Source: Trujillonella endophytica
GTDB taxonomy: Bacteria > Actinomycetota > Actinomycetes > Mycobacteriales > Geodermatophilaceae
NCBI RefSeq assembly: GCF_019799905.1
Contig: NZ_JABGCI010000003.1
Location: forward strand, 248,001 to 312,000
Direction: 5' to 3'
Length of the DNA stretch: 64,000 nt
The notes beneath the pieces are model-generated. The model had not been told where the DNA came from, did not search any database, and saw only the letters and a list, made by a program, of their open reading frames with translations. A program made the translations under genes and the position numbers. Below are positions 11,011-22,342 of this stretch, in pieces. Numbering within the stretch: the stretch's first letter is position 1; each line of letters begins with the position of its first letter.

Positions 11011-13596
11011 ATGGCTCTCGACACCTCGACCTCGCACGCCCCTGCTCCGGGAGCGGCCGTCGACGTACCCGAGAAGCCCACCCTCGACGGCCTCGAGGAG
11101 AAGTGGACCGCCCGCTGGGCCGCCGAGGACACCTACGCCTTCGACCGGGCCGCCGCCCTGGCCGCCCCCCGCGAGCGGATCCACTCGATCGACACCCCGC
11201 CGCCGACCGCCAGCGGGTCGCTCCACGTGGGCCACGTCTTCAGCTACACCCACACCGACATCGTCGCCCGCTACCAGCGGATGCGCGGCAAGCACGTCTT
11301 CTACCCGATGGGCTGGGACGACAACGGCCTGCCGACCGAGCGCCGCGTGCAGAACTACTACGGCGTGCGCTGCGACCCGGCGCTGCCGTACGACGACTCG
11401 TTCCAGCCGCCGGAGAAGCCCGGCAAGGACCAGCAGCCGGTCTCCCGGCGCAACTTCGTCGAGCTGTGCGAGCGGCTGACCGAGGAGGACGAGAAGGCCT
11501 TCGAGCAGCTGTGGCGCCGGGTCGGGCTGTCGGTCGACTGGAACGTCGTCTACCGGACGATCTCGTCGTCGTCCCGGGCGACCGCGCAGCGGATGTTCGT
11601 GCACAACCTCGCCCGCGGTGAGGCGTACGCGCAGGAGGCGCCGACCCTCTGGGACGTCACCTTCCGCACCGCCGTCGCCCAGGCCGAGCTGGAGGACCGC
11701 GAGCGGCCGGGCGCCTACCACCGGGTGGGCTTCGCCGGCCCCAGCGGCCCGGTGTTCATCGAGACGACCCGCCCCGAGCTGCTGCCGGCGTGCGTCGCGC
11801 TGGTCGCCCACCCCGACGACGAGCGCTACCGGCCGCTGTTCGGGCAGACCGTGCGGACGCCACTGTTCGACGTCGAGGTGCCCGTGGTGGCCCACCGGCT
11901 GGCCGAGCCGGACAAGGGCTCGGGCATCGCGATGATCTGCACCTTCGGCGACCTCAACGACGTCACCTGGTGGCGGGAGCTGCAGCTGCCGACCCGCGCG
12001 GTGATCGGCTGGGACGGCCGGTTCGTGGCCGACCCGCCGGCCGACGTGCCCGCCGACGTCTACGCCGAGCTGGCCGGGAAGACGTCGTTCAGCGCGCAGC
12101 AGCGGATCGTGGAGATGCTGCGCGAGTCCGGCGACCTCGAGGGCGAGCCGCAGCAGATCACCCACCCGGTGAAGTTCTACGAGAAGGGCGACCGTCCGCT
12201 CGAGATCGTCACCACGCGGCAGTGGTACATCCGCAACGGTGGCCGGGACGTTTCCCTCCGCGATGCCCTCGTGGCCCGCGGCAAGGAGATCCAGTGGGTG
12301 CCCGAGCACATGCGGCACCGCTACGAGAACTGGGTCGAGGGGCTCAACGGCGACTGGCTGATCAGCCGGCAGCGGTTCTTCGGCGTCCCCTTCCCGGTCT
12401 GGTACCGCCTGGACTCCGAGGGTCAGCCGGACCACTCGTCCCCGATCCTGGCCGACGAGGCCACGCTGCCGGTCGACCCCTCGTCCGACGTGCCGCCGGG
12501 CTTCACCGAGGACCAGCGCGGCGTGCCGGGCGGGTTCATGGCCGACCCCGACGTCATGGACACCTGGGCGACGTCGTCGCTGTCGCCGCAGGTGGCCTCG
12601 GGCTGGGACACCGACCCGGAGCTGTTCGCCAAGGTCTTCCCGATGGACCAGCGGCCGCAGGCGCACGACATCATCCGCACCTGGCTGTTCTCGACCGTCG
12701 TCCGCGCGCACTTCGAGCACGGGGCGGTGCCGTGGTCGCACGCGACGATCTCCGGCTTCGTGGTCGACCCGGACCGCAAGAAGATGTCGAAGTCCAAGGG
12801 CAACGTCGTCACGCCGATCGACGTGCTGGAGCGGTACGGCACCGACGCCGTCCGCTGGCGGGCCGCCGGTGCGCGGCCGGGCGCGGACTCGCCGTTCGAC
12901 GAGGCGCAGATGAAGGTCGGCCGGCGGCTGGCCATGAAGATCCTCAACGTCGGCCGGTTCGTGCTGGGGCTGGGCGCGTCCGCGGGGGCCTCGGCGGACG
13001 TGATCACCGAGCCGATCGACCGCGGGCTGCTGGCCGGCCTGGCGACGGTCGTCGAGGAGGCGACCGCCGCGCTGGAGGCATACAACTACACCCGCGCGCT
13101 CGAGGTCGCCGAGGCGTTCTTCTGGAGCTTCTGCGACGACTACGTCGAGCTGGTGAAGACGCGGGCGTACGGCGACGACGCGGCGGCGGAGTCGGCGCAG
13201 GCCGCGCTGGCTGTCGCGCTGTCGGTTCAGCTGCGGCTGTTCGCGCCGGTGCTGCCATTCGTCACCGAGGAGGTCTGGTCCTGGTGGCAGACCGGCTCGG
13301 TGCACCGCGCGGCGTGGCCGGTCGCCTCGGAGCTCCCGGCCGGCGGGGACCCGGCCGTGGTGACGGTGGTGGCCGAGGCGCTGGCCGCGGTGCGCAAGGC
13401 GAAGTCGGAGGCCAAGCAGTCGATGCGGGCCGACGTCGAGTCCGCGACCGTGACCGCGCCGGCCGAGCAGGTGGCGCTGGTCGAGGCCGGCCGGGTGGAC
13501 CTCACGTCGGCCGGGCGGATCGCCTCGCTGTCGGTGGTCCCCGGCGAAGGTCCGCTGAGCGTGGACGTCGTCCTGGCGCCGGTCCCGGAGGCCTGA
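11011..13596 (+). CDS. valS: Valyl-tRNA synthetase, archaeal/rickettsial type
   Basis: 861-residue class I synthetase that charges tRNA-Val. HIGH motif variant [18 protein letters not shown] near residue 65; KMSKS signature KKMSKSKGN near residue 590; a CP1 editing domain lies between them. The block after the HIGH motif reads [18 protein letters not shown], whereas the common bacterial ValRS has a TDHAGIATQ block, and the protein lacks the bacterial C-terminal coiled-coil arm. Both traits fit the ValRS type found in archaea and Rickettsia. It is transcribed against the flanking clpX and folC, although actinobacteria usually keep clpX, valS and folC on one strand. This suggests replacement of the native gene by transfer. 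Confidence 0.93.
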   Translation: MALDTSTSHAPAPGAAVDVPEKPTLDGLEEKWTARWAAEDTYAFDRAAALAAPRERIHSIDTPPPTASGSLHVGHVFSYTHTDIVARYQRMRGKHVFYPMGWDDNGLPTERRVQNYYGVRCDPALPYDDSFQPPEKPGKDQQPVSRRNFVELCERLTEEDEKAFEQLWRRVGLSVDWNVVYRTISSSSRATAQRMFVHNLARGEAYAQEAPTLWDVTFRTAVAQAELEDRERPGAYHRVGFAGPSGPVFIETTRPELLPACVALVAHPDDERYRPLFGQTVRTPLFDVEVPVVAHRLAEPDKGSGIAMICTFGDLNDVTWWRELQLPTRAVIGWDGRFVADPPADVPADVYAELAGKTSFSAQQRIVEMLRESGDLEGEPQQITHPVKFYEKGDRPLEIVTTRQWYIRNGGRDVSLRDALVARGKEIQWVPEHMRHRYENWVEGLNGDWLISRQRFFGVPFPVWYRLDSEGQPDHSSPILADEATLPVDPSSDVPPGFTEDQRGVPGGFMADPDVMDTWATSSLSPQVASGWDTDPELFAKVFPMDQRPQAHDIIRTWLFSTVVRAHFEHGAVPWSHATISGFVVDPDRKKMSKSKGNVVTPIDVLERYGTDAVRWRAAGARPGADSPFDEAQMKVGRRLAMKILNVGRFVLGLGASAGASADVITEPIDRGLLAGLATVVEEATAALEAYNYTRALEVAEAFFWSFCDDYVELVKTRAYGDDAAAESAQAALAVALSVQLRLFAPVLPFVTEEVWSWWQTGSVHRAAWPVASELPAGGDPAVVTVVAEALAAVRKAKSEAKQSMRADVESATVTAPAEQVALVEAGRVDLTSAGRIASLSVVPGEGPLSVDVVLAPVPEA

Positions 13597-13606
13597 GGGT
13601 CGCTCG

Positions 13607-13665
13607 GCGTGTGCGCTGACGCCGCGTTCCGCACCCCGGACCGCGGCGTCGGCGCACCCGCTCAG
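13607..13665. repeat. Dispersed palindromic element, copy A
   Basis: Copy A of a ~59 bp element. GCGTGTGCGCTGACGCCGC pairs with GCGGCGTCGGCGCACCCGC around a short central part. It sits between the convergent ends of valS and the mpaB-type gene and supplies the TGA stop of the latter (13662-13664). Confidence 0.8.
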
Positions 13666-14600
13666 GCCGCCGTCTCCCCCGCCCAGGCCGGCGCCGGGCC
13701 GGTCCCGAGCCGCCAGCGGGCCGCCTCTTCCGACGGGCTGTAGCTGCCCAGCGCGAGGCGGAGCCCACGGAGCTGGGCTCGGGTGACGGCGAGCTGCCCG
13801 GTGCCGGCGAGGCCGCCGCGCCCGCGGCCCGGCACCCCGGCGCAGCCGGCGATGGACGGCGAGACGACGTGCGCCGCGGCGGCGGACAGCCCGCGGTAGA
13901 CCAGGCGCTCCGGCGCGCTGAGGCCGGGCGGGGCGGCGAGGAAGGCGCGCAGGTCGGCCGGGACCGGCTCGAGCCGGGGCGCGTACTCCTCGAAGGCCTC
14001 GGCGAGCTCGGCGGCGGTCGTCGGCAGGTCGGTGGCGCCCAGCTCGCGCGCGGCGCGGGCCCACCCCCCCACGTAGACGTCGGGCCAGCGACGGCCGAAG
14101 CGCGGGGTCAGGTCGCGGCCGACGGCCTGCTGCGCGGCGAGGAAGGCGTCGGTGAAGGCCAGGTGCACCCAGCGCAGGAGCACGGGATCGGACGCCGAGT
14201 AGGCCTGCCCGCCGACGCGCCCGCGCACGCGGGTGTGCATCCCGCGGACCCGGGCCGCCTCCCGCCCGGCCAGCTCCTCGGACCCGAACGTGCTGACGAC
14301 GAGCCAGCGCGCGGTCCCGGCGAGCCGCTTCCACGGGTCCTCCCGGTAGGCCGAGTGCCGCTGCACGCCGGCCAGGGCGAGCGGGTGCGCCGCCTGACCC
14401 ATGAGCGCGGCGACCCCGCCGACGAGCGTGGACAGGTCCCCGTGCACCCGCCAGACGACGCCGTCGGGCTCGAACCAGCCGGGTCCGGTGCCGACCCGGG
14501 CGATGTCGCGCACCCAGTCGGGGGCGCCGGTGGGATCTCCGGAGACGCGGGCCCGGAAGGCCTCCCGCAGCTGCTCGGGCAGGGAGGTGAGGACACGCAC
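13662..14600 (-). CDS. Oxygenase MpaB-family protein (DUF2236)
   Basis: 312-residue protein of the MpaB/rubber oxygenase (Lcp-like, DUF2236) family of putative haem or metal oxygenases. Family features: GDLSTLVGGVAALMGQAAHP with its conserved His region (about 55-75), the VRGMHTRVRG segment, and LLRWVHLAFTDAFLAAQ with a conserved His (about 165). GTG start at 14600. The protein is lone-standing with no operon partner. Its stop codon falls inside repeat copy A, and repeat copy B follows its start, so the gene is bracketed by two copies. Confidence 0.85.
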   Translation of the reverse strand: MRVLTSLPEQLREAFRARVSGDPTGAPDWVRDIARVGTGPGWFEPDGVVWRVHGDLSTLVGGVAALMGQAAHPLALAGVQRHSAYREDPWKRLAGTARWLVVSTFGSEELAGREAARVRGMHTRVRGRVGGQAYSASDPVLLRWVHLAFTDAFLAAQQAVGRDLTPRFGRRWPDVYVGGWARAARELGATDLPTTAAELAEAFEEYAPRLEPVPADLRAFLAAPPGLSAPERLVYRGLSAAAAHVVSPSIAGCAGVPGRGRGGLAGTGQLAVTRAQLRGLRLALGSYSPSEEAARWRLGTGPAPAWAGETAA

Positions 14601-14640
14601 CCCTCCGAATGTCCCACGCCCCGCGCCCCCCGCCTCCGGC

Positions 14641-14699
14641 GAGCGTGTGCGCCCACGCCGCAGTCCTGGGGTCAGAACGCGGCGTCAGCGCACCCGCTC
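14641..14699. repeat. Dispersed palindromic element, copy B
   Basis: Copy B: GAGCGTGTGCGCCCACGCCGC pairs with GCGGCGTCAGCGCACCCGCTC across a GGGGTCAGA-containing centre. It supplies the last residues (ERVR) and TGA stop of the downstream minus-strand AbiEi/DUF559 gene. Confidence 0.82.
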
Positions 14700-15602
14700 G
14701 GGCTGGAGCAGCCGGCGCCGGGCCTCGTGCACCTGCCGGATCTCGCGCCGGCAGGAGTCCGGATCACCGGTCAGCCGGCGGTACCCGAAGCGCAGCGTCT
14801 GCCAGCCGAGCGTCGCGACCAGGGCGTCCCGCCGGATGTCGCGCTCCCGCTGCTCCCGGGAACCGTGGAACGCCGCCCCGTCCATCTCGACGGCCAGCAG
14901 CACGTCGTCGTAGGCGGCATCGAGGTGGAAGACCTCCCCGCCGACGGCGACCCGGCGCTGCTGGCTGAACGCCGGCATGCCCGGTGCCCGCAGCGCCTGC
15001 AGGCACCCCCAGATCTCCAGTTCGCTGCGGCAACCGTCGGCCAGCAGGTGGACGAGTTCCACGAGTGCGGCGCGCCCCGGGAGGCACGGACGGCGCTCGA
15101 TCTCCTGCCGCAGCTCGCGGGGGCCGCACAGCCGCCGGCGGACGGCGTCGATCGCCGCGGCGCGCGCGTCCCGGCGGCCGACGGTCCCCGCGCGCCCCCA
15201 GGTGTCGACCACCGCCCGCTCGGGACAGCTCACGGGCAGCCCCTCCACGCGCCGCACCGACGACAGCACGTCCCGGCTGCGGTGCAGGACGACCCCGTCC
15301 GTCCCCCGGCCGCTGCGGCAGTGCTGGACCGTCAGGTGGACGGGGAGCTTGGGCGCGGCCAGGCCCCAGAGCGCCAGGGCCGACCCGTGGCTCACGACGC
15401 CGCCGCAGGCGCGCACCGCGGCCGCCATCCTGACCCGCCAGTCGCCCGCCACTGCCGGCAGCGCGTAGACCTCCGGCTGCAGGCGTACGAGGCGGCCGCT
15501 GCCCACCCAGCGGGCGACGGTGGCCCGGTCCACCCGGGTGGTCAGCTCGGTCCAGGTCGCCCAGCCGGCGGGGCCGAGCACGGTGCTGATGTCGAGGGTC
15601 AC
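14685..15602 (-). CDS. AbiEi-antitoxin-like plus DUF559 endonuclease-like protein
   Basis: 305-residue protein with an N-terminal winged-helix/AbiEi-type region (residues 8-150: [40 protein letters not shown]) and a C-terminal DUF559 domain of the Vsr-like PD-(D/E)XK fold ([20 protein letters not shown] at 235-255, then [15 protein letters not shown]). Such proteins are abundant and lone-standing in actinobacterial chromosomes; their role is unknown, with no partner toxin here. The C terminus reads into repeat copy B, so the end of the protein may have been set by arrival of the repeat. Confidence 0.78.
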   Translation of the reverse strand: MTLDISTVLGPAGWATWTELTTRVDRATVARWVGSGRLVRLQPEVYALPAVAGDWRVRMAAAVRACGGVVSHGSALALWGLAAPKLPVHLTVQHCRSGRGTDGVVLHRSRDVLSSVRRVEGLPVSCPERAVVDTWGRAGTVGRRDARAAAIDAVRRRLCGPRELRQEIERRPCLPGRAALVELVHLLADGCRSELEIWGCLQALRAPGMPAFSQQRRVAVGGEVFHLDAAYDDVLLAVEMDGAAFHGSREQRERDIRRDALVATLGWQTLRFGYRRLTGDPDSCRREIRQVHEARRRLLQPERVR

Positions 15603-15671
15603 GCGCCGACCCTGGGCGAGCGCGGCCGGCCGCAGGTGCGGCGGCCGCGATCTGTGGACAGACGCCGCCAG

Positions 15672-15730
15672 GCGTGTGCGCCCAGGCCGCAGGATCCGGG
15701 TCAGAGTGCGGCGTCAGCGCACACGCTCAG
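15672..15730. repeat. Dispersed palindromic element, copy C
   Basis: Copy C: GCGTGTGCGCCCAGGCCGC pairs with GTGCGGCGTCAGCGCACACGC around GGGTCAGA. It lies between the start of the DUF559 gene and the clpX terminator. Copies A, B and C are all in non-coding or stop-codon sequence. Confidence 0.82.
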
Positions 15731-15746
15731 CCGGCCCACCCACGCG

Positions 15747-15782
15747 GACGAGCCCGCCCCCGGGGTCGGGGACGGGCTCGTC
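15747..15782 (-). terminator. clpX terminator stem-loop
   Basis: GACGAGCCCG(C)CCCC pairs with GGGGACGGGCTCGTC just past the clpX stop at 15796. One mismatch in a 14-15 bp stem; no T tract. Confidence 0.7.
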
Positions 15783-15795
15783 GGGGCGCGAGTGG

Positions 15796-17064
<1,269 letters not shown>

Positions 17065-17335
17065 CTGCTGACCTCCAGATCGGGGGAAAAGGTCCGTCGG
17101 TCCGCGGACCCGATGTGTTGCTGGAACTGCCCGTCTTCGACCCCGCTGTCGACGTGCTCCGCGAGGTTGGCCTCCCGGCGCTGCCGGCCGGGGATCGGGC
17201 GCTGGACGACCGTACCCGCCGCCTCCGACGCCCCGGGGGACCGAAACCCCCGTGCGCCGGAGCCGGGTGGGCCGTGTCGTCGCTCACGGCACTCCGACCC
17301 CATGTGCACGTGCCCCCAACAGGAGGCCCCTCAGA

Positions 17336-17380
17336 CGGTACGGGCCGAGCGCGCCTGACGCGACGCCTCGGCCCGTACCG
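17336..17380 (-). terminator. Terminator of the clpP1-clpP2 operon
   Basis: CGGTACGGGCCGAG pairs perfectly with CTCGGCCCGTACCG 15 bp past the clpP2 stop. The rest of 17065-17394 holds no gene and must contain the clpX promoter. Confidence 0.75.
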
Positions 17381-17394
17381 GCCGGGAGAGCAGA

Positions 17395-18030
17395 TCAGCT
17401 CTTGACGGGCATCGCGTTGAGCTTGCGGCTCTCGATGACCTGGTCGACGAGGCCGTACTCCTTGGCCTCCTGGGCCGTGAGGATCTTGTCGCGGTCGATG
17501 TCGGACCGGACCTGCTCCGGGGTCCGGCCGGTGTGCCGCGCGAGGATCTCCTCCATCTGCGTGCGCACCCGCTCGATCTCCGCGGCGTGGATCTCCAGGT
17601 CCGACACCTGGCCGCCGGCCTCACCGGAGGGCTGGTGGATCAGGACGCGGGAGTACGGCAGCGCGAGCCGCTTGCCGGGCGTACCGGCGGCGAGCAGCAC
17701 CGCGGCGGCCGAGGCGGCCTGGCCCATGCAGACCGTCTGGATGTCCGGACGGACGAACATCATCGTGTCGTAGATGGCCATCAGCGACGTGAACGAGCCA
17801 CCGGGCGAGTTGATGTAGATCGTGATGTCGCGATCGGGGTCGGTCGACTCGAGCGTGATGAGCTGGGCCATCACGTCGTTGGCCGACGCGTCGTCGATCT
17901 GCACCCCGAGGAAGATGATCCGCTCCTCGAAGAGCTTGTTGTACGGGTTGCTCTCCTTCATGCCGTAGCTCGTCCGCTCCACGAAGGAGGGGAGGATGTA
18001 GCGGCTGGAGGGCAGCTGGAAACCGCTCAT
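17395..18030 (-). CDS. clpP2: ATP-dependent Clp protease proteolytic subunit, ClpP2 type
   Basis: 211-residue serine peptidase subunit. Nucleophile Ser in [16 protein letters not shown] (about residue 110), His in [14 protein letters not shown] (about 135), and Asp further on; the handle region ([16 protein letters not shown]) is intact. The gene follows clpP1 by 19 bp. Actinobacteria assemble a mixed ClpP1-ClpP2 tetradecamer, so both are needed. ATG at 18030. Confidence 0.95.
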   Translation of the reverse strand: MSGFQLPSSRYILPSFVERTSYGMKESNPYNKLFEERIIFLGVQIDDASANDVMAQLITLESTDPDRDITIYINSPGGSFTSLMAIYDTMMFVRPDIQTVCMGQAASAAAVLLAAGTPGKRLALPYSRVLIHQPSGEAGGQVSDLEIHAAEIERVRTQMEEILARHTGRTPEQVRSDIDRDKILTAQEAKEYGLVDQVIESRKLNAMPVKS

Positions 18031-18049
18031 GGTCGTCAGTCCTCGCTGC

Positions 18050-18685
18050 TCAGTTGTCGGTGACCGGGTTGGCGCTGTCGGTCATGGCGGCCCTGCTGAC
18101 GACGTGGTCGACGAAGCCGTACTCGAGGGCCTCGGCCGCGGTGAACCACCGGTCGCGGTCGGAGTCCTTCTCGATCTGCTCGATCGACTGCCCGGTGTGC
18201 TGCGACTGCAGCTCGTTGAGCTCGCGCTTGGTGCGGCGGAAGAGCTCCGCCTGGATGGCGATGTCGGTCGCGGTGCCGCCGACGCCGGCCGAGGGCTGGT
18301 GCATCATGATCCGCGCGTGGGGCAGGGCGTAGCGCTTGCCCTTCGTGCCGGCGGTCAGCAGGAACTGGCCCATCGAGGCGGCCAGGCCCATGCCGTAGGT
18401 GGCGACGTCGCAGTCGATGAACTGCATCGTGTCGTAGATGGCCATGCCGGCGGTGACCGAGCCGCCGGGCGAGTTGATGTACAGGTGGATGTCCTGCTTG
18501 GGGTCCTCGGCCGACAGCAGCAGCATCTGCGCCGCCAGCTGGTTGGCGATCACGTCGTCCACCTGGGTGCCGAGGAAGATGATGCGCTCGCGCAGCAGGC
18601 GGTCGTAGACCGAGTCGTTGAGGTTCATCCCCCCGGAGCCGCCGCGCAGCAGCGGGGCGGTCGCCGAGTTCGAGTGGGTGCTCAC
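18050..18685 (-). CDS. clpP1: ATP-dependent Clp protease proteolytic subunit, ClpP1 type
   Basis: 211-residue ClpP with Ser in [16 protein letters not shown], His in [14 protein letters not shown] and the [18 protein letters not shown] handle typical of ClpP1. First gene of the clpP1-clpP2 operon; ATG at 18685. A shorter start at [12 protein letters not shown] (residue 20) is conceivable, since ClpP N termini are processed. Confidence 0.95.
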   Translation of the reverse strand: MSTHSNSATAPLLRGGSGGMNLNDSVYDRLLRERIIFLGTQVDDVIANQLAAQMLLLSAEDPKQDIHLYINSPGGSVTAGMAIYDTMQFIDCDVATYGMGLAASMGQFLLTAGTKGKRYALPHARIMMHQPSAGVGGTATDIAIQAELFRRTKRELNELQSQHTGQSIEQIEKDSDRDRWFTAAEALEYGFVDHVVSRAAMTDSANPVTDN

Positions 18686-18903
18686 GGGTGTGGTGACCTC
18701 CGTAGGACAGGTCGGACAGTCGGTCTGGAGTGGACGGTGGGGGTGGTGCGGGGCCCGGGGGCGCGCCGCCCGGGGGGTTCTCCCCCGGTGCTCGCCTGAG
18801 TCCTGTCGACCCTAACGCGCGGCCTCCGGGCAGGAGTCCCGCGCGGCGGGGTGTTCGCCGTGGGCGCAGCGGGCGGCGGGCATGCCGTCGTCCCGGAACG
18901 GAC

Positions 18904-18940
18904 GACGCCGCCCCACCCCGGGCAGGGGTGGGACGGCGTC
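18904..18940 (-). terminator. Trigger factor terminator stem-loop
   Basis: GACGCCGCCCCACCCC pairs with GGGGTGGGACGGCGTC (one mismatch) past the tig stop (19009). The remainder of 18686-19008 carries no gene and should hold the clpP1 promoter. Confidence 0.7.
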
Positions 18941-19008
18941 GGCGGCGTTCGTGCCGTCCCGAGGCTCGCGCCGCGCGGAGCGTGGCGTGAGGAGGACGAG
19001 GTCCTCAC

Positions 19009-20472
19009 TCAGGCCTTGGCGTCGTCCTCGGCCGGGGCCTCGGCGGCGTCGTCGGCCTCGACGACCTCGGTCTCGTCGACGTCGGCCTCGTCGGCGGCGT
19101 CCTCGTCGGCGGCGTCCTCGTCGGCGTCCTCGCCCGAGTCGGCCTGGACCGTCTTCGGGCGCAGGGCGTCGAGGTCGACGACGTTGCCCGACTCGTCGGT
19201 GATCGTCGTCTGCTCGAGCAGCTGGGCGAGGGTCTTGGTGCGGCGGACGTCGGCGACGAACTCGGCGATGTTGCCGCCCTGCTGCAGCTGCTGCGCGTAC
19301 TGCTCCGGGCTCACGCGGGCGCGCTGGGCCTGGGCCATGATCTGCGCGGACAGGTCGTCGTTGTCGACGGTGACCTCGCGGGCGTCGGCGATGGCGTCGA
19401 GGACGAACTGCGTCTTGACGGCCTCCTCGACGTTCTTGCGCAGGTCGGCGTCGTAGGTCTCGCGGTCCTCGACGCCGGACATCGACAGGTAGGCGTCCCA
19501 GTCCATGCCGGCCTTCTCCAGCTCCTGGGTCATGGCGTTGTTCCGCCACTCGACCTCGCGCTCGACGAGGTTCTCCGGGAGCGGGACCTCGACGGTCTCG
19601 AGCAGGTGCTCGAGCAGCTTGTCGCGGGCCTGCGCGCCCTGCTGCAGCACCTTGGTGCGCTTGAGCCGGGTGCGGACGTCGTCCCGCAGCTCGTCGAGGG
19701 TGTCGAACTCGCTGGCGGTGGAGGCGAACTCGTCGTCGAGCTCGGGGAGCTCCTTCTCCTTGACCGAGCGGACCGTGACGGTCACCTCGGCCGTCTTGCC
19801 GGCGTCGGGGCCGTTGAGCAGCGCGGTCTCGAAGGTCTTGGACTCGTCGGCGGACAGGCCGCGGATCGCGTCGTCCAGGCCCTCCATGAGGGAGCCGGTG
19901 CCGACCTCGTAGGACATGCCGCTGGTGGAGCCGTCCTCGAGCTTCTCGCCGTCGAGGGTGGCCTCGAGGTCGATGGAGACGAAGTCGCCGTCCTGGGCCG
20001 CACGCTCGACGGCGTTGAGCATGGCGAAGCGCTCGCGCATGACCGAGACCTGCTGGTCGATCTCCTCGTCGCCGACCTCCACGTCGTCGACCGTCACGGC
20101 CAGCGAGTCGAGCTCGGGCAGCTCCAGCTTGGGGGCGACGTCGACCTCGGCGGTGAACTCGAGGGTGTCGTTGTCCTCGAGCTTGGTCACCTCGATGTCG
20201 GGCTGGCCGATGACGCGGACCTGGTTCTCCCGGACGACCTCGGAGTAGACCTCGGGCAGCGCGTGGTTGATGACCTGCTCGAGGACCGCGGGGCGGCCGA
20301 CGCGCTGGTCGATGATCCGGTTGGGCACCTTGCCGGGGCGGAACCCGGGGATGCGCACCTGGTTGCGGAGCTCCTTGTAGACCTCACCGAAAGCGTGGTC
20401 CAGGTCCCCCCAGGGCACCTCGATCGCCATCCGGACCCGCGTGGGGCCCAGTTCCTCGATGGTGCTCTTCAC
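19009..20472 (-). CDS. tig: Trigger factor (peptidyl-prolyl isomerase chaperone)
   Basis: 487-residue ribosome-associated chaperone. N-terminal ribosome-binding domain (MKSTIEELGPTRVRMAIEVP, with GFRPGKVPNRIIDQRVG near residue 45), FKBP-type PPIase domain (about 160-245: AQDGDFVSIDLEA, GTGSLMEGLDDAIRGL), and C-terminal helical domain (260-430). A long acidic tail of alternating Asp/Glu/Ala (430-487) is longer than in E. coli and usual for actinobacteria. ATG at 20472. Confidence 0.96.
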   Translation of the reverse strand: MKSTIEELGPTRVRMAIEVPWGDLDHAFGEVYKELRNQVRIPGFRPGKVPNRIIDQRVGRPAVLEQVINHALPEVYSEVVRENQVRVIGQPDIEVTKLEDNDTLEFTAEVDVAPKLELPELDSLAVTVDDVEVGDEEIDQQVSVMRERFAMLNAVERAAQDGDFVSIDLEATLDGEKLEDGSTSGMSYEVGTGSLMEGLDDAIRGLSADESKTFETALLNGPDAGKTAEVTVTVRSVKEKELPELDDEFASTASEFDTLDELRDDVRTRLKRTKVLQQGAQARDKLLEHLLETVEVPLPENLVEREVEWRNNAMTQELEKAGMDWDAYLSMSGVEDRETYDADLRKNVEEAVKTQFVLDAIADAREVTVDNDDLSAQIMAQAQRARVSPEQYAQQLQQGGNIAEFVADVRRTKTLAQLLEQTTITDESGNVVDLDALRPKTVQADSGEDADEDAADEDAADEADVDETEVVEADDAAEAPAEDDAKA

Positions 20473-20579
20473 AGCGCAGTGCTCCTCGGGTGTCGCGTTC
20501 AGGGGTCGGCGTCGGGCGGGACGGACGACGCGCGTCGACCCACGAGTCTAGAGACGCGTGGGCTGGGCCGGGCCGGCGG

Positions 20580-20653
20580 TCGGGGTGACAGGATTTGAAC
20601 CTGCGGCCCCCTGCTCCCAAAGCAGGTGCGCTACCAAGCTGCGCCACACCCCG
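20580..20653 (-). tRNA. tRNA-Pro (UGG)
   Basis: 74-nt cloverleaf on the minus strand. The acceptor begins CGGGGTG and ends CACCCCGA; the D arm contains GCGCAGCTTGGTAGCGC, the anticodon arm CTGCTTTGGGAGCAG gives anticodon TGG, and the T arm contains GGTTCAAATCC. No CCA is encoded. Confidence 0.95.
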
Positions 20654-20667
20654 TGGCAGCGATGAGT

Positions 20668-22119
20668 CTAGGCGGGCAACGGCGGACGACGTCCCGCCCA
20701 GGGCGCGGCCTCCTCCAGCGCGGCGGCGACCCGGACCAGGAGGTCCTCGCGCCCGGCGGCGGCGACCACCTGGACGCCGACCGGCAGCCCGGCGTCCGTC
20801 GTCGACAGCGGCAGGCTGACCGCCGGCTGGCCGGTGACGTTGAACTGAGCGGTCCAGGGGATGAAGGAGGAGATGCGCCGGCCCTCCTCGCGCGGACCCG
20901 CCTCGGTGAACCAGCCCAGCTCCGGCGGTGGCGCACCCACGGTGGGCGTGACCAGCAGGTCGTATCCCTGCCCGCCGTCGTCGGCCGCCGTCCAGAAGTG
21001 CGCCATCCGCCGCGACCAGGAGCCGAGCCAGCTGCGCGCGGCGAGGTAGTCCAGTGCGCGCATCCGGGCGCCGGAGGTCCGGTACCAGGCGTTGCGCGGC
21101 TCGAACTCGTCGTCGGCGATCTCGCGGTCGAGCACCCGCTCGAGGTCGGCGAGCGTGCGGGCGGTGTCGGCGGCGATGGTGGTGTTGAAGTGCCGGGAGA
21201 ACTCGTCGTCGAACAGGGCCGCGGGGTGCGCCTCCTCGACGGCGAGGCCGAGCTGCTCGAGCAGTCGGCCGGCCGCGGCGACGGCGGCCCGGCACTCGGG
21301 GGCGTCGAGCCAGCGCTCGTCCGGCGGGGAGGCGCACAGACCGGCGCGCAGCCCGGCGACCGGGGAGCCGAGCTCCTCCACCAGCGGGCGAGGCAGCGGC
21401 GGGGCGGCGTAGGGGTCACCGGGCATGGGGCGGCCGATGAGGTCCAGGACGGCGGCGGTGTCGCGGACGGTCCGGGTGACGACGCCGTCGATCGTGGCGC
21501 CCGCCCAGCCCTCTCCGACGTCGGGGCCCTGGCTCACCCGGGCACGGCTGGGCTTGAGGCCCACCAGGCCGCACTCGCTCGCCGGGATGCGGATCGAGCC
21601 GCCACCGTCGCTGGCGTGCGCCACCGGGACCATCCCGGCGGCGACCGCAGCGGCCGATCCACCGCTGGAGCCGCCGGTGGAGCGGGTGGGGTCCCACGGG
21701 TTGCGGGCCGGGGCGTTGGCGGCGGGCTCCGTGGTCACCGTGGTGCCCAGCTCGGGCACGTTCGTCCGGCCGAGGACGACGAACCCGGCGGCGCGGAAGG
21801 CGGCCGCCAGGTGGCTGTCGCGCCGCCAGCGGACGTGCGCGGCCTGCAACGGAGCCAGCCCGTAGGCCGTCTCCTCCCCCGCCATGTGGCAGCCCATGTC
21901 CTTGAGCAGCAGCGGCACACCACGGAACGGCCCGTCGGGCAGGTCCCCGTCGGCCTCGACGCGCGCGGCGGCGAACCGGTCCCGGAGGACGGCGGAGAGC
22001 TGCGGGTTCGTGGCCTCGATGCGAGCCACGGCCGCATCGACGAGCTCCGCGGGAGTGGCCTCGCCCCGTCGGACCAGGTCCGCCTGTGCGGTGGCATCCA
22101 ACTCGGTGGTCCGGGTCAC
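20668..22119 (-). CDS. Amidase (amidase signature family)
   Basis: 483-residue amidase signature enzyme. The Ser-cisSer-Lys triad is visible: Lys in VPLLLKDMG (about residue 80), cis-Ser and nucleophile in [19 protein letters not shown] (about 155-170), with the following [21 protein letters not shown] block. It hydrolyses carboxylic amides; the substrate is unknown and, without gatB/gatC nearby, it is not GatA. ATG at 22119. It is transcribed away from the tRNA-Gly gene. Confidence 0.88.
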   Translation of the reverse strand: MTRTTELDATAQADLVRRGEATPAELVDAAVARIEATNPQLSAVLRDRFAAARVEADGDLPDGPFRGVPLLLKDMGCHMAGEETAYGLAPLQAAHVRWRRDSHLAAAFRAAGFVVLGRTNVPELGTTVTTEPAANAPARNPWDPTRSTGGSSGGSAAAVAAGMVPVAHASDGGGSIRIPASECGLVGLKPSRARVSQGPDVGEGWAGATIDGVVTRTVRDTAAVLDLIGRPMPGDPYAAPPLPRPLVEELGSPVAGLRAGLCASPPDERWLDAPECRAAVAAAGRLLEQLGLAVEEAHPAALFDDEFSRHFNTTIAADTARTLADLERVLDREIADDEFEPRNAWYRTSGARMRALDYLAARSWLGSWSRRMAHFWTAADDGGQGYDLLVTPTVGAPPPELGWFTEAGPREEGRRISSFIPWTAQFNVTGQPAVSLPLSTTDAGLPVGVQVVAAAGREDLLVRVAAALEEAAPWAGRRPPLPA

Positions 22120-22163
22120 GATGGGACGCTATCGCTGGTGCCGCTACGCTGGTCGAGCACCAT

Positions 22164-22237
22164 GCGGGTGTAGCTCAATGGTAGAGCCCCAGCCTTCCAA
22201 GCTGGCCATGCCGGTTCGATCCCGGTCACCCGCTCCA
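22164..22237 (+). tRNA. tRNA-Gly (UCC), island integration site
   Basis: 71-nt cloverleaf plus encoded CCA. Acceptor GCGGGTG pairs with CACCCGC (22227-22233); D arm TAGCTCAATGGTAGAGC; anticodon arm CCAGCCTTCCAAGCTGG with anticodon TCC; T arm CCGGTTCGATCCCGG. Its 3' part from 22192 is the left attachment repeat of the island, so the tRNA stays functional after integration. Confidence 0.95.
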
Positions 22238-22239
22238 CG
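22192..22239 (+). repeat. Attachment site, left (attL)
   Basis: 48 bp from the anticodon loop of tRNA-Gly to 2 bases past the CCA. It is identical to 41657-41704. This is the classic crossover of a tRNA-targeting tyrosine integrase. Confidence 0.9.
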
Positions 22240-22342
22240 TAAAACTGCAGGTCAGGCCGCCTGTCAGGGGAACTGGAGAAGGTCTGGAGGACTCTCCGGA
22301 AGGCCCGACATGACCCCATACTGACCCCTGTTTTCCGCCTCA

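Noticed and set aside
9613..14334. 1,573-codon minus-strand frame extending folC through valS
   Set aside because: Only the folC part (to 10968) has family similarity. The upstream part is an antisense reading of valS.
20668..22119. Amidase as GatA of the glutamyl-tRNA amidotransferase
   Set aside because: No gatB or gatC nearby and the sequence fits general amidases; kept as amidase of unknown substrate.
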